From Streptomyces sp. 71268 (GTDB lineage: Bacteria; Actinomycetota; Actinomycetes; Streptomycetales; Streptomycetaceae), in assembly GCF_029392895.1 (NCBI RefSeq), contig NZ_CP114200.1, positions 6,950,501 through 7,014,500 of the forward strand: a stretch of DNA of 64,000 nt. Direction: 5' to 3'. The position numbers and the translations under genes are program-made. Positions within the stretch are counted from its first letter, which is position 1, and each line of letters begins with the position of its first letter. A model generated the notes under the pieces. That model ran no database searches, was not told where the DNA came from, and saw only the letters and a list, made by a program, of their open reading frames with translations. Shown here piece after piece: positions 37,829 to 46,307 of this stretch.

Positions 37829-38665
37829 ATGGTGAAGATCCTCATCTCCGCGGACATGGAGGGCGCCACCGGCGTGACCTGGCCCGCCGACGTCCTGCCC
37901 GGCACGCCACAGTGGGAACGCTGCCGCACGCTGTTCACCTCGGACGTGAACGCGGCCGTCCTCGGCTTCCTCGACGGCGGCGCCGACGAGGTGCTCATCA
38001 ACGAGGCGCACTGGACGATGCGCAACCTGCTCCTGGAGCGACTGGACGAACGCGCCCAGCTCCTCACGGGCCGGCACAAGAGCCTCAGCATGGTGGAGGG
38101 CGTGCAACACGGCGACGTGGACGGCATCGCGTTCGTCGGCTACCACACCGGCGCCGGCAGCGAGGGCGTCCTCGCCCACACCTACCTGGCCAACTCCATC
38201 ACCGGGGTGTGGCTGAACGGCGTGCGGGCCAGCGAGGGCCGGCTCAACGCGCTGGTGGTCGCCGAGTACGGGGTGCCGGTCGTCCTGGTCACCGGCGACG
38301 ACCTGACCTGCGAGGACGCCAAGGGATACGCGCCGCGAGCACGGATGGTCGCGGTCAAGGACCACGTGTCGCGGTACGCCGCGGTCTGCCGCCCCCCGGC
38401 CCGTACGGCGGCCGACATCAGGGCCGCGGCGCGCGAGGCGACCGCGCTGGCCGCGCGCGGCGAGCCGGAGCGGACCGGGCCGCACGAGGTGGTGGTGGAG
38501 TTCGACGCCGAGCACCTGGCGGGCGCCGCGACGGTGGTGCCGGGCGTGGAGCGGCGCGGCGAGCGGCGGGTGGCGTACACCTCGCCGACGATGTACGAGG
38601 GCATCCGCTGCTTCAAGGCGGTGACCACCGTCGTATCGGCGGCGGTCGAGGAACAGTACGGCTGA
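37829..38665 (+). CDS. M55-family D-aminopeptidase (DppA-like)
   Basis: A 278-residue cytoplasmic metallopeptidase. The zinc-binding start ISADMEGATGVTWP and the segments EVLINEAHWTMRNL, FVGYHTGAG and SPTMYEGIRCFKAV match M55. The family cleaves N-terminal D-amino acids from peptides such as D-Ala-D-Ala. It begins a three-gene peptidase operon: M20 starts 13 bases after its stop and S9 follows with 3 bases spacing. Together they look like a peptide scavenging or peptidoglycan-peptide salvage set. There is no strong ribosome site, which agrees with a possible leaderless message. Confidence 0.9.
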   Translation: MVKILISADMEGATGVTWPADVLPGTPQWERCRTLFTSDVNAAVLGFLDGGADEVLINEAHWTMRNLLLERLDERAQLLTGRHKSLSMVEGVQHGDVDGIAFVGYHTGAGSEGVLAHTYLANSITGVWLNGVRASEGRLNALVVAEYGVPVVLVTGDDLTCEDAKGYAPRARMVAVKDHVSRYAAVCRPPARTAADIRAAAREATALAARGEPERTGPHEVVVEFDAEHLAGAATVVPGVERRGERRVAYTSPTMYEGIRCFKAVTTVVSAAVEEQYG

Positions 38666-38678
38666 GCGGGGGAGACAC

Positions 38679-40049
38679 ATGAGGCCGACGCACGACGGCA
38701 ACGGCACGGGCGGGCCCGCCCTGGACGGGCAGGCGCTCGACGAGGTGGTGCGCTTCACCTCGGAGCTGATCCGCATCGACACCACCAACCGGGGCGGCGG
38801 CTCCTGTTGGGAGCGGCCGGCCGCGGAGTACGTGGCCGAGCGGCTGAGCGAAGCGGGCGTGGAGGCGCACCTGCTCGAAGCGGCGCCCGGGCGCACCAAC
38901 GTCGTGGCCCGGATCGAGGGCCACGACCGCGCCGCGCCCGGGCTGCTGGTCCACGGGCACCTGGACGTGGTGCCCGCCGAGGCGGCCGACTGGAGCGTGC
39001 ACCCCTTCTCCGGCGAGATCCGCGACGGCGTGGTCTGGGGCCGTGGCGCCATCGACATGAAGAACATGGACGCGATGATGGTCGCCGTCGTCCGCGCCTG
39101 GCAGCGGCTCGGCCTGCGCCCCCGGCGCGACGTCGTCCTCGCCTTCACCGCCGACGAGGAGGACAGCGCCGACGCCGGCTCCGGCTTCCTCGTCGACCAG
39201 CACGCGGACCTCTTCGCGGGCTGCACCGAGGGCGTCAGCGAGTCCGGCGCCTTCACCTACCACGGCACCACGCCGGGCGCCGAGCGGGTGCGCCGCCTGT
39301 ACCCGATCGCCGCCGGCGAGCGGGGCACCGCCTGGCTGCGGCTGACCGCGCGCGGCCGGGCCGGCCACGGATCGAAGATCAACCACGACAACGCGGTCAG
39401 CCAACTGGCCGCCGCCGTGGCCCGGATCGGGGAGCACCGCTGGCCGGTGCGGCTGACCCCGACGGTGCGCAGCGCGCTGACCGAACTGGCCCAGCTCTAC
39501 GGCGTCAAGGCCGAGCTGGACGCCCCCGACTTCGACGTGGACGCCCTCCTCGCCGAACTCGGCAGCGCCGCCGACCTCATCGCCCCCACCGTGCGCAACA
39601 GCACCAACCCCACGATGCTCGACGCCGGCTACAAGGTGAACGTCATCCCCGGCAGCGCCACCGCCTACGTCGACGGCCGGGTGCTGCCCGGCTGCGAGGC
39701 GGAGTTCGAGGCCACCCTCGACGCGCTGACCGGACCCGGCGTCGAATGGGAGTACCACCACCGGGAGGTGCCGCTGTCGGCCCCGGTGGAGGCGCCCGTG
39801 TTCGCGGCGATGCGCGCGGCCGTCGAGCGCTTCGACCCGGACGGGCACGCCGTCCCGTACTGCATGGCGGGCGGCACCGACGCCAAGCAGTTCTCGCGCC
39901 TGGGGATCACCGGGTACGGCTTCTCACCGCTGAAGCTGCCCCCGGGCTTCGACTACGCGGCGCTCTTTCACGGCGTGGACGAGCGGGTGCCCGTCGAGGC
40001 CCTGCACTTCGGCGTCCGCGTCCTCGATCACTTTCTGCGGGAGGCATGA
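38679..40049 (+). CDS. M20-family metallopeptidase
   Basis: A 456-residue zinc peptidase. Metal ligands and catalytic residues are visible in LLVHGHLDVVPA (His, Asp), WGRGAIDMKNMDAM, FTADEEDSADAG (catalytic Glu) and the C-terminal GGTDAKQF; the dimerisation insert starts near GRAGHGSKIN. The family removes terminal amino acids or hydrolyses dipeptides and acyl-amino acids. It lies in an operon with M55 and S9 peptidases. The ATG is preceded by GGGGGAGA. Confidence 0.9.
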   Translation: MRPTHDGNGTGGPALDGQALDEVVRFTSELIRIDTTNRGGGSCWERPAAEYVAERLSEAGVEAHLLEAAPGRTNVVARIEGHDRAAPGLLVHGHLDVVPAEAADWSVHPFSGEIRDGVVWGRGAIDMKNMDAMMVAVVRAWQRLGLRPRRDVVLAFTADEEDSADAGSGFLVDQHADLFAGCTEGVSESGAFTYHGTTPGAERVRRLYPIAAGERGTAWLRLTARGRAGHGSKINHDNAVSQLAAAVARIGEHRWPVRLTPTVRSALTELAQLYGVKAELDAPDFDVDALLAELGSAADLIAPTVRNSTNPTMLDAGYKVNVIPGSATAYVDGRVLPGCEAEFEATLDALTGPGVEWEYHHREVPLSAPVEAPVFAAMRAAVERFDPDGHAVPYCMAGGTDAKQFSRLGITGYGFSPLKLPPGFDYAALFHGVDERVPVEALHFGVRVLDHFLREA

Positions 40050-40052
40050 GAG

Positions 40053-42113
40053 ATGGTGTCCACGGCCCCGTACGGAGCCTGGCGGTCCCCGATTGACGCG
40101 GCGCTCACGGCGGCGCACGACGGCAGCCCCGAGCATGTGGGCGTGGTCGGCGACGAGGTGTGGTGGACCGCCCCGCGCCCGGCGGAGGGCGGCCGGCGCA
40201 CGCTGGTGCGCCGGCGCCCCGGCGGCGCCGAGGAACCGGTGCTGGACCGGCCGTGGAACGTGCGCAGCCGGGTCATGGAGTACGGCGGCGCCCCCTGGGC
40301 CGCCGTCGCGCGCGCCACCGGCGGGCCGCTGGTGGTCTTCAGCCACTTCGACGACCAGCGGCTGTACGCGTACGAGCCGGACGCCGCCGACGCCGGTGCC
40401 GGCGAGGGCGCGGGCGCCGCCGAGCCGCGCCCCCTGACCCCGGTCTCCGCCGTTGGTGGCGGGCTGCGCTGGGTCGATCCGGTGCTGGTGCCCGAGCGGG
40501 ACGAGGTGTGGTGCGTCCTGGAGGAGTTCACCGGCCCCGCCCCGGGCGACGTGCGCCGGGTGCTGGCCGCCGTGCCGCTGGACGGCTCGGCGGCGCGGGA
40601 CCGGGGCGCGTTGCGCGAACTCACCGACGACGCGCACCGGTTCCTGACCGGCCCGCGCCGCTCGCCCGACGGGCGGCGGGTGGTGTGGATCGCCTGGGAC
40701 CACCCCCGGATGCCGTGGGACGGCACCGAGTTGAAGATCGCCGAGGTGGGCGCGGACGGCGCCCTCAGCGGCGTACGGACCCTGATCGGCGGGCCCGGCG
40801 AGTCGATCCCGCAGGCCGAGTGGGCCGCTGACGGCACGCTGATCGCCGCGAGCGACCGCACCGGCTGGTGGAACCTGCACCGGGTGGACCCGGACAGCGG
40901 GGCGGCGGTCAACCTGTGCCCGCGCGACGAGGAGTTCGCCGGACCGCTGTGGAAGGTCGGCTTCCGCTGGTTCGCACCGCTGCCCAACGGGCTGGTCGCG
41001 GTCATCCATGGCCGGGGCGTCACCGCGCTCGGCATACTCGACCCGGGCCCGCGCGACGAGCCGGCCCGGCGGCCGGGCCCCGGCGGCGGCCAGGCCGGGG
41101 CGGGGCCGGTGGACGTGGTCGGCCCGTGGAGCGAGTGGCAGCCGACGCTCGCGGTGGCCGGCACCCGGGTGGTGGGCGTGGCGGCGAGTCCGACCAGCGG
41201 GTACGAGGTGGTCGAGCTGGACACCCGCACCGGCCATGCCCGCGTCGTCGGCGAGCCGCACACGGACGTCGTGGACCCGGCGTACTACCCCGAACCGGTG
41301 GCTCGCACCTTCACCGGCCCCGGCGGCCGCGAGGTCCACGCGCACCTCTACCCGCCGCGCAACCCCGACTACCAGGCGCCCGAGGGCGAGTCGCCGCCGT
41401 ATGTGGTGTGGGCGCACGGCGGGCCGACCAGTCGCTCCCCGCTGGTGCTCGGGCTGCCGATCGCCTACTTCACCTCGCGCGGCATCGGCGTCGTGGACGT
41501 CAACTACGGCGGTTCCACGGGGTACGGCAGGCACTACCGCGAGCTGTTGCGCGGCCAGTGGGGCGTGGTGGACGTCGAGGACTGCGCCGCGGTCGCCGAC
41601 GCGCTGGCCGCCGAGGGCAGCGCCGACGGCGACCGGCTGGCCATCCGGGGCGGCAGCGCGGGCGGCTGGACCACCGCCGCGTCGTTGACCGGCACCGACC
41701 GGTACGCGTGCGGCACCGTCATGTTCCCCGTGCTCGACCTGGCGAGTTGGGCCTCCGACGACACCCACGACTTCGAGGCCCAGTACCTGGAGAGCCTGAT
41801 CGGCCCGCTCGCCGAGGTCCCAGGCCGCTACCGCGAGCGCTCCCCACTCCACCAGGCCGACCGCCTGCGCGCCCCGTTCCTGCTGCTCCAGGGGCTCGAC
41901 GACGCGGTCTGCCCACCGGTGCAGTGCGAGCGCTTCCTCGCGGCGATCGAGGGCCGCGACATCCCGCACGCCTACCTCACCTACCCGGGCGAGGGCCACG
42001 GCTTCCGGCGCGCGGAGACCATCGTCAGCGCGCTGGAGGCGGAACTGTCGCTCTACGGGCAGGTCTTCGGCTTCGAACCGGCGGGGGTGCGGGCGGTGAC
42101 GTTGGCGCCGTAG
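40053..42113 (+). CDS. S9-family prolyl-oligopeptidase-like serine peptidase
   Basis: A 686-residue two-domain protein: a beta-propeller half (about 1-410, with repeated strand motifs such as RSPDGRRVVWIAWD) and a C-terminal alpha/beta hydrolase. The nucleophile is Ser535 in GGSAGG, the acid lies in LQGLDDAVCPP and the histidine in GEGHGFRRAE. The family cleaves short peptides, often after proline or as dipeptidyl/acylaminoacyl peptidases. There is no signal peptide, so it is cytoplasmic. Last gene of the M55-M20-S9 operon. Confidence 0.9.
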   Translation: MVSTAPYGAWRSPIDAALTAAHDGSPEHVGVVGDEVWWTAPRPAEGGRRTLVRRRPGGAEEPVLDRPWNVRSRVMEYGGAPWAAVARATGGPLVVFSHFDDQRLYAYEPDAADAGAGEGAGAAEPRPLTPVSAVGGGLRWVDPVLVPERDEVWCVLEEFTGPAPGDVRRVLAAVPLDGSAARDRGALRELTDDAHRFLTGPRRSPDGRRVVWIAWDHPRMPWDGTELKIAEVGADGALSGVRTLIGGPGESIPQAEWAADGTLIAASDRTGWWNLHRVDPDSGAAVNLCPRDEEFAGPLWKVGFRWFAPLPNGLVAVIHGRGVTALGILDPGPRDEPARRPGPGGGQAGAGPVDVVGPWSEWQPTLAVAGTRVVGVAASPTSGYEVVELDTRTGHARVVGEPHTDVVDPAYYPEPVARTFTGPGGREVHAHLYPPRNPDYQAPEGESPPYVVWAHGGPTSRSPLVLGLPIAYFTSRGIGVVDVNYGGSTGYGRHYRELLRGQWGVVDVEDCAAVADALAAEGSADGDRLAIRGGSAGGWTTAASLTGTDRYACGTVMFPVLDLASWASDDTHDFEAQYLESLIGPLAEVPGRYRERSPLHQADRLRAPFLLLQGLDDAVCPPVQCERFLAAIEGRDIPHAYLTYPGEGHGFRRAETIVSALEAELSLYGQVFGFEPAGVRAVTLAP

Positions 42114-42309
42114 CGCACCTTCGGCCGGGCCTCGGCCTGAACGCCGTGCCGGGAGCCCGGGTTGGGTGGCGTGCGCGCCCGCCGCCCCGGGCTCCCGCCG
42201 GTCGCGGGCCCACGACCCGCTCGCGTACGTACGACAGGGGTGAGGACATGGGCCGAACGGGCTACGGGAGCCGCCGACCTCACCCGATCGACTGCCGTTT
42301 CCCGGTTTC

Positions 42310-42323
42310 CGGGACCGGTCCCG
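42310..42323. promoter_or_regulatory. Perfect palindrome upstream of EACC1 gene
   Basis: CGGGACCGGTCCCG is a 14-bp perfect palindrome 23 bases before the preferred EACC1 start, well placed for an operator. No regulator is known. Confidence 0.4.
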
Positions 42324-42346
42324 AGCCTTGTGGTCAGGCTGCTCGT

Positions 42347-42727
42347 ATGTCTGTCCTAGACGGTGTGTCCGAAGGTGAGCTGAGACTGTCGGTGCGGGGT
42401 GCCGACAGCGATTCCCTCCTGCGTTCGCTGCGCGACTGGCTGAGCCGCGAGGACGCCCTGCGCGGCCGGGTCGCCCTGTGTCCCCGTCCCCTCGCCGAGG
42501 GGGAGATGGGCGCTCTGGTGGAGGCCCTGGTCGTGAGCCTCGGCTCCGGCGGCGCCGGGGCCCTGGTCGTGCAGTCCGTGTCCACCTGGCTCGGCCAGCG
42601 CCGCTCGGACGTGACCGTGACGATCAAGGCGAGCGACGGGCGTGAGGTGACGGTGGACGCCCGTGGGGTCCGCGACCCGCAGGCGATCATCAGCGAGGTC
42701 GAGCGGTTGGCCGCCTCCGATGAGTGA
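42347..42727 (+). CDS. EACC1 (effector-associated constant component 1) protein
   Basis: A 126-residue soluble protein. Its features (opening strand LRLSVRGADSD, LLRSLRDWLSREDALRGRV, a Gly-rich LVVSLGSGGAGALVVQSVSTW and a final beta pair DVTVTIKASDGREVTVDARGV) match the EACC1 component that accompanies effector proteases in bacterial conflict systems. It overlaps the downstream caspase gene by 8 bases, implying coupled translation. The ATG at 42347 was chosen because the domain starts 12 residues later; ATG 42248, behind GGTGAGGA, would add 33 residues not seen in the family. Confidence 0.7.
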   Translation: MSVLDGVSEGELRLSVRGADSDSLLRSLRDWLSREDALRGRVALCPRPLAEGEMGALVEALVVSLGSGGAGALVVQSVSTWLGQRRSDVTVTIKASDGREVTVDARGVRDPQAIISEVERLAASDE

Positions 42728-44162
42728 GGCGGAGGGGTCCGCGACGGGCGAGGTGCCGCGAGCGGGCACCTGGTTCCCGAACGGCGCGACGAGCCGCGTC
42801 GTACTGATCGGAGCGAGCACCTTCGCCTCGAAGGACCTGCCGGACATCCCCGCCGTCCGCAACAACCTGGAAGACCTGAAGGCCGCTTTCCTGCACCCCC
42901 GGTACGGGCTCTTCGCCGACACGCAGCCCGAGCACTGCACCGTACTCGGGCTCGACGAGAAGCAGGTGCTGGACCAGCGCGCGGTCGGCGGCGCGCTCGC
43001 CAAGGCCCGGGCGGCGGCGGACGACCTGCTGCTGGTCTACTACACCGGGCACGGCCTGATCGGTGACGACTCGAAGCTGCACCTGGCGCTGGAGCACACC
43101 GACCCGGAGCAGACCGGCTTCACCGCGCTCCCCCTCAGCGTGCTCCAGCGCGAACTGGCCGGCGCCCGGGCGGCGGCCCGCGTGCTGGTCCTGGACTGCT
43201 GTTTCTCCGGCCGGGCGGTCGACGCGATGGGGGCGAACCACCTGCTGGCGCCGGTGCCGCCTCCGACCAGGGGCGTGTACGTGCTCACGTCCACGAGCGC
43301 CAACAGCCTGTCCATGGCGCGCAAGGGCCACCGCAACAGCATCTTCACCGGCGCGCTGTTGCAGGCCCTGGCCCAGCCCGAGCCGCTGAGCCTCAGCGAC
43401 GTGTACCAGTTCGTACGCCACACCCAGCGGGTGCTCGAGGTCGCCGAGCCGCAGACCGGTGGCATCGGTGACGCGCACCGGGTCGCCCTCGTACGTGGGC
43501 CGGTGCCGGCCGGGCCGCCGCCCGTCCCTCCGCGCTGGTGGCGGCTTTCGCGCCGACGGTCGGCCTCGCGGTGGCTCCGTGGTGGCGTGCTCGTCGCGCT
43601 GACGGGTGCGGGGGTGTTCGGCTACGCGAGCCTGGACAGCGGCACGGCGGAACCGGAGGCGAAACCGACGCCCAGCGCCACCCGGCCGACCCGTCCGTCC
43701 GAGGCCCGGCAACCGCGCCCGGCGGAGCGCCCGACGGGGGAGAAGCCGTATGCCACACGGAAGCTGACCGTGGTGCTGAACAAGACGAAACGCACGCCGG
43801 AGGGTGTGCTGGTCGGGGTGAACGGGTTGGTGGGCGACATTTACCACAACGGTTCGAAGTCCGCCTTCGGCGGGGGGCAGGGCCAGATCGGCGGCAGCTC
43901 CGCGGTGCGCTCCGACGACGGGAAGGGCGCCAACACCAGCGGACTCGTCTCGTTCTTCGTCGACACCTCCGCCCGTGGCTGCAAGGCGCACGGCGTGTCG
44001 ATCGGGGAGTCGACGGTGGTGCCGGGGCCCGCCAGGGAATGGACGAAGGTGCTCGTCGTCGGCGTGACGCCCAAGGTGCCCGGCACAGACGAGATGGGCG
44101 CCACGTTCGAGGTGACCCAGGGCGAAGGCCCCGCGCCCGAGGGCGACAAGACGTGCGCGTGA
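42720..44162 (+). CDS. Membrane-anchored caspase-family (C14) protease
   Basis: A 480-residue protein. Residues 22-260 are a caspase/metacaspase domain with catalytic His111 (YYTGHG) and Cys161 (LDCCFSG). A Pro-rich stretch leads to one transmembrane helix (about 288-305), a 40-residue Thr/Pro/Arg linker and a C-terminal 130-residue beta-rich domain ending in a Cys pair region. The caspase half is therefore cytoplasmic and the tail extracytoplasmic. With EACC1 it forms a two-gene module related to NTP-dependent conflict systems, where such caspases are thought to act as suicide or signalling effectors. The recognition domain that usually pairs with it was not found. Confidence 0.85.
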   Translation: MSEAEGSATGEVPRAGTWFPNGATSRVVLIGASTFASKDLPDIPAVRNNLEDLKAAFLHPRYGLFADTQPEHCTVLGLDEKQVLDQRAVGGALAKARAAADDLLLVYYTGHGLIGDDSKLHLALEHTDPEQTGFTALPLSVLQRELAGARAAARVLVLDCCFSGRAVDAMGANHLLAPVPPPTRGVYVLTSTSANSLSMARKGHRNSIFTGALLQALAQPEPLSLSDVYQFVRHTQRVLEVAEPQTGGIGDAHRVALVRGPVPAGPPPVPPRWWRLSRRRSASRWLRGGVLVALTGAGVFGYASLDSGTAEPEAKPTPSATRPTRPSEARQPRPAERPTGEKPYATRKLTVVLNKTKRTPEGVLVGVNGLVGDIYHNGSKSAFGGGQGQIGGSSAVRSDDGKGANTSGLVSFFVDTSARGCKAHGVSIGESTVVPGPAREWTKVLVVGVTPKVPGTDEMGATFEVTQGEGPAPEGDKTCA

Positions 44163-44193
44163 CGGGTGTACGCGGCCGGGGGAGCGGGGCGCG

Positions 44194-45159
44194 TCAGGGC
44201 TGGGGTACGGCCACCGGCCCGCCCGCCGGCGGCTCGTCCGCGTCCACCACCGTGGCCGGGCCCGCCTTCGGGGCGTGCGGCTCGGGGCGCTCGTCGTCGG
44301 CCGGCGCGGCCCCGGCCGCCTCGGACTCCCGGGCCGCCCCGGTCCCGGTCGCCGCCCTCGCCCGGGGTACGACCACCGGCGAGCCGTCCACCGGGGCGGC
44401 CAGCACGTCGGCCGGGACCCCGTACAGCCGCTCCACCAGCGCGGCGTCGACCACCTCGCGGGAGGGGCCGGTGGCCACCACCTCGCCGTCGCGCATGGCC
44501 ACGATGACGTCCGCGTAGCGGGCGGCGCTGGTCAGGTCGTGCACGACCATGACGACGGTGCGGCCGGCGGTGGCCACCTCGCGGACCAGTTCGAGCACCT
44601 CCACCGCGTGGCCGAGGTCGAGTGCGCTGGTGGGCTCGTCGAGGAGGACCACCGGGGTCTCCTGGGCCAGCACCATCGCCAGCCAACAGCGCTGCCGCTG
44701 GCCGCCGGAGAGCTGGTCGAGCCGGCGCTCGGCGAGGTCGGCGACGCCGGTGGCGGTCAGCGCGGCGCGCACCGCGCGCTCGTCCTCGCGCGACCACTGG
44801 CGGAACAGACCCTGGTGCGGGTGGCGCCCGTACCGTACGAGGCCGGCGACGGTGACCGCCTCCGGGGCCTGCGGGGACTGGGGGAGGAGCGAGACGCGGT
44901 GGGCCGCCGCGCGCTGGCGCAGTCGCCAGATGTCGTCGCCGCCGACGCTGACGGTGCCCGCGTGCGGCTGGTGCAGCCGGGCCATGGCGCGCAGCAGCGT
45001 GGACTTGCCGCAGCCGTTGGGGCCGACGATCGCGACGACCTGGCCGGGCGCGATGGTCAGGTCGACGCCGCGCACGGCGAGGTGGGCGGGTTCGGCCCCG
45101 CCCCGGGTGCCTGCCGGGTAGCCCGCCTTGAGCTGTTGGACGACGAGTTCCACGGTCAT
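44194..45159 (-). CDS. Iron-siderophore ABC transporter ATPase (FecE/FepC type)
   Basis: A 321-residue cytoplasmic ATPase: Walker A GPNGCGKST, signature LSGGQRQR, Walker B VVLLDEPTSALD. The order and the tyrosine-containing RYGRHPHQGLF segment are typical of siderophore importers. The C-terminal 65 residues are a hydrophilic Ala/Pro/Glu extension. Its ATG overlaps the stop of the upstream permease by 4 bases. Together with the two permeases and the divergent binding protein it should import the ferric siderophore made by the neighbouring operon. Confidence 0.9.
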   Translation of the reverse strand: MTVELVVQQLKAGYPAGTRGGAEPAHLAVRGVDLTIAPGQVVAIVGPNGCGKSTLLRAMARLHQPHAGTVSVGGDDIWRLRQRAAAHRVSLLPQSPQAPEAVTVAGLVRYGRHPHQGLFRQWSREDERAVRAALTATGVADLAERRLDQLSGGQRQRCWLAMVLAQETPVVLLDEPTSALDLGHAVEVLELVREVATAGRTVVMVVHDLTSAARYADVIVAMRDGEVVATGPSREVVDAALVERLYGVPADVLAAPVDGSPVVVPRARAATGTGAARESEAAGAAPADDERPEPHAPKAGPATVVDADEPPAGGPVAVPQP

Positions 45160-46307
45160 GCCTTTCGCGAGGGGGAGCCGCCGAACAGCACCCACAGCAG
45201 GAACGGTCCGCCGAGCACGCTGGTGATGACGCCGACGGGGATCTCCACGGGGGCCACCACCCGGCCCAGCGCGTCGCTCGCCGCCACCAGCGCCGCGCCC
45301 ACCAGGGCCGAGCCGATGACGGGGACCCGGGTCGGCCCGTACAGCTTGGTCGCGATGACCGGCGCGGCGAGCGCGACGAAGGCGATGGGGCCGCCGATGC
45401 CGACCGCGATGCCGGCGAGCGCGACGGCGAGGGCGAGGGTGAGGCCGCGCAGCAGTGGCACGTTGAGGCCGAGGGCCGCCGCCACGTCGTCGTCGAAGCG
45501 CAGGACGTCCAGGCGGCGCCCGGCGACCAGCGCGAGGGGGACCAGCACCAGCAGGCACAGGGCGAGCGGTTGGCCCACGCCGTAGTCGCGTCCGCTCAGG
45601 CTGCCGACGCTCCACAGGAAGACGCCGCCGGCGGTGTTGTCGTTCTGGCGCGACATCACCAGGTCGCTGATGGCGCCGATGATGGTGGAGACGCCGATGC
45701 CGACGACCAGGACCCGGTAGCCACGGGTGCCGGCGCCGCCCGCGCACAGCACGACCAGCGCCGCCGCGCCCGCCGCGCCCAGCGGCCCGAGCCACCAGTC
45801 ACCGACCATGGCGGTGGAGCTGCCGACGACGGAGGCCACCACGGCGGCGGTGGCGCCCTCGTTGACGCCGATGATGTCGGGGGTGGCCAGCCGGTTTCCG
45901 GCCAGGGTCTGGGTGAGGCAGCCGGCGATGCCGAGGGCGGCGCCGACCAGGAGCCCCACCACGATGCGCGGCAGCCGGAACTCCTGGACGAGCATCACGG
46001 TCAGCCGGTCGCCGGTGCCCAGCAGACCGCGCAGCGAGGTGCCCACGCTCATGCCGGTCGAACTGGCCAGCGTGGCCAGCGCGACGACGACGGCGATGAC
46101 CGCGAGCAGCCCGAGCGAGATGAGCGCGGCCCGGTGCGGGAAGAGCCAGGACCAGGTGCCCGTGCGCAGCACGGTGCTGTCGGCCGGCGCGACGCGTAGC
46201 GCGGCGTCCCCGCCGGTGCGGGCCGTCGGCGGGGTCTTCGGCGGGGTCGTCGCCGGTGGCGTCGGCGCGGGCGCGTCGGGCGCCGGTCGCGCCTCGGGGG
46301 GCGTCAC
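45156..46307 (-). CDS. FecCD-family siderophore permease
   Basis: A 383-residue membrane protein with about ten hydrophobic segments. The family signatures RLPRIVVGLLVGAALGIAG and the coupling region DDDVAAALGLNVPLLRG are present, with the cytoplasmic glycine motif near GGPIAFVALAAPVIA. The N-terminal 60 residues are a Pro/Thr-rich cytoplasmic extension. It forms a heterodimer with the next permease and overlaps its stop. Confidence 0.9.
   Translation of the reverse strand: MTPPEARPAPDAPAPTPPATTPPKTPPTARTGGDAALRVAPADSTVLRTGTWSWLFPHRAALISLGLLAVIAVVVALATLASSTGMSVGTSLRGLLGTGDRLTVMLVQEFRLPRIVVGLLVGAALGIAGCLTQTLAGNRLATPDIIGVNEGATAAVVASVVGSSTAMVGDWWLGPLGAAGAAALVVLCAGGAGTRGYRVLVVGIGVSTIIGAISDLVMSRQNDNTAGGVFLWSVGSLSGRDYGVGQPLALCLLVLVPLALVAGRRLDVLRFDDDVAAALGLNVPLLRGLTLALAVALAGIAVGIGGPIAFVALAAPVIATKLYGPTRVPVIGSALVGAALVAASDALGRVVAPVEIPVGVITSVLGGPFLLWVLFGGSPSRKA

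Noticed and set aside
42720..44162. Caspase considered as an ordinary housekeeping metacaspase.
   Set aside because: The overlapping EACC1 gene and the transmembrane-plus-outer-domain layout point to a conflict-type module instead.
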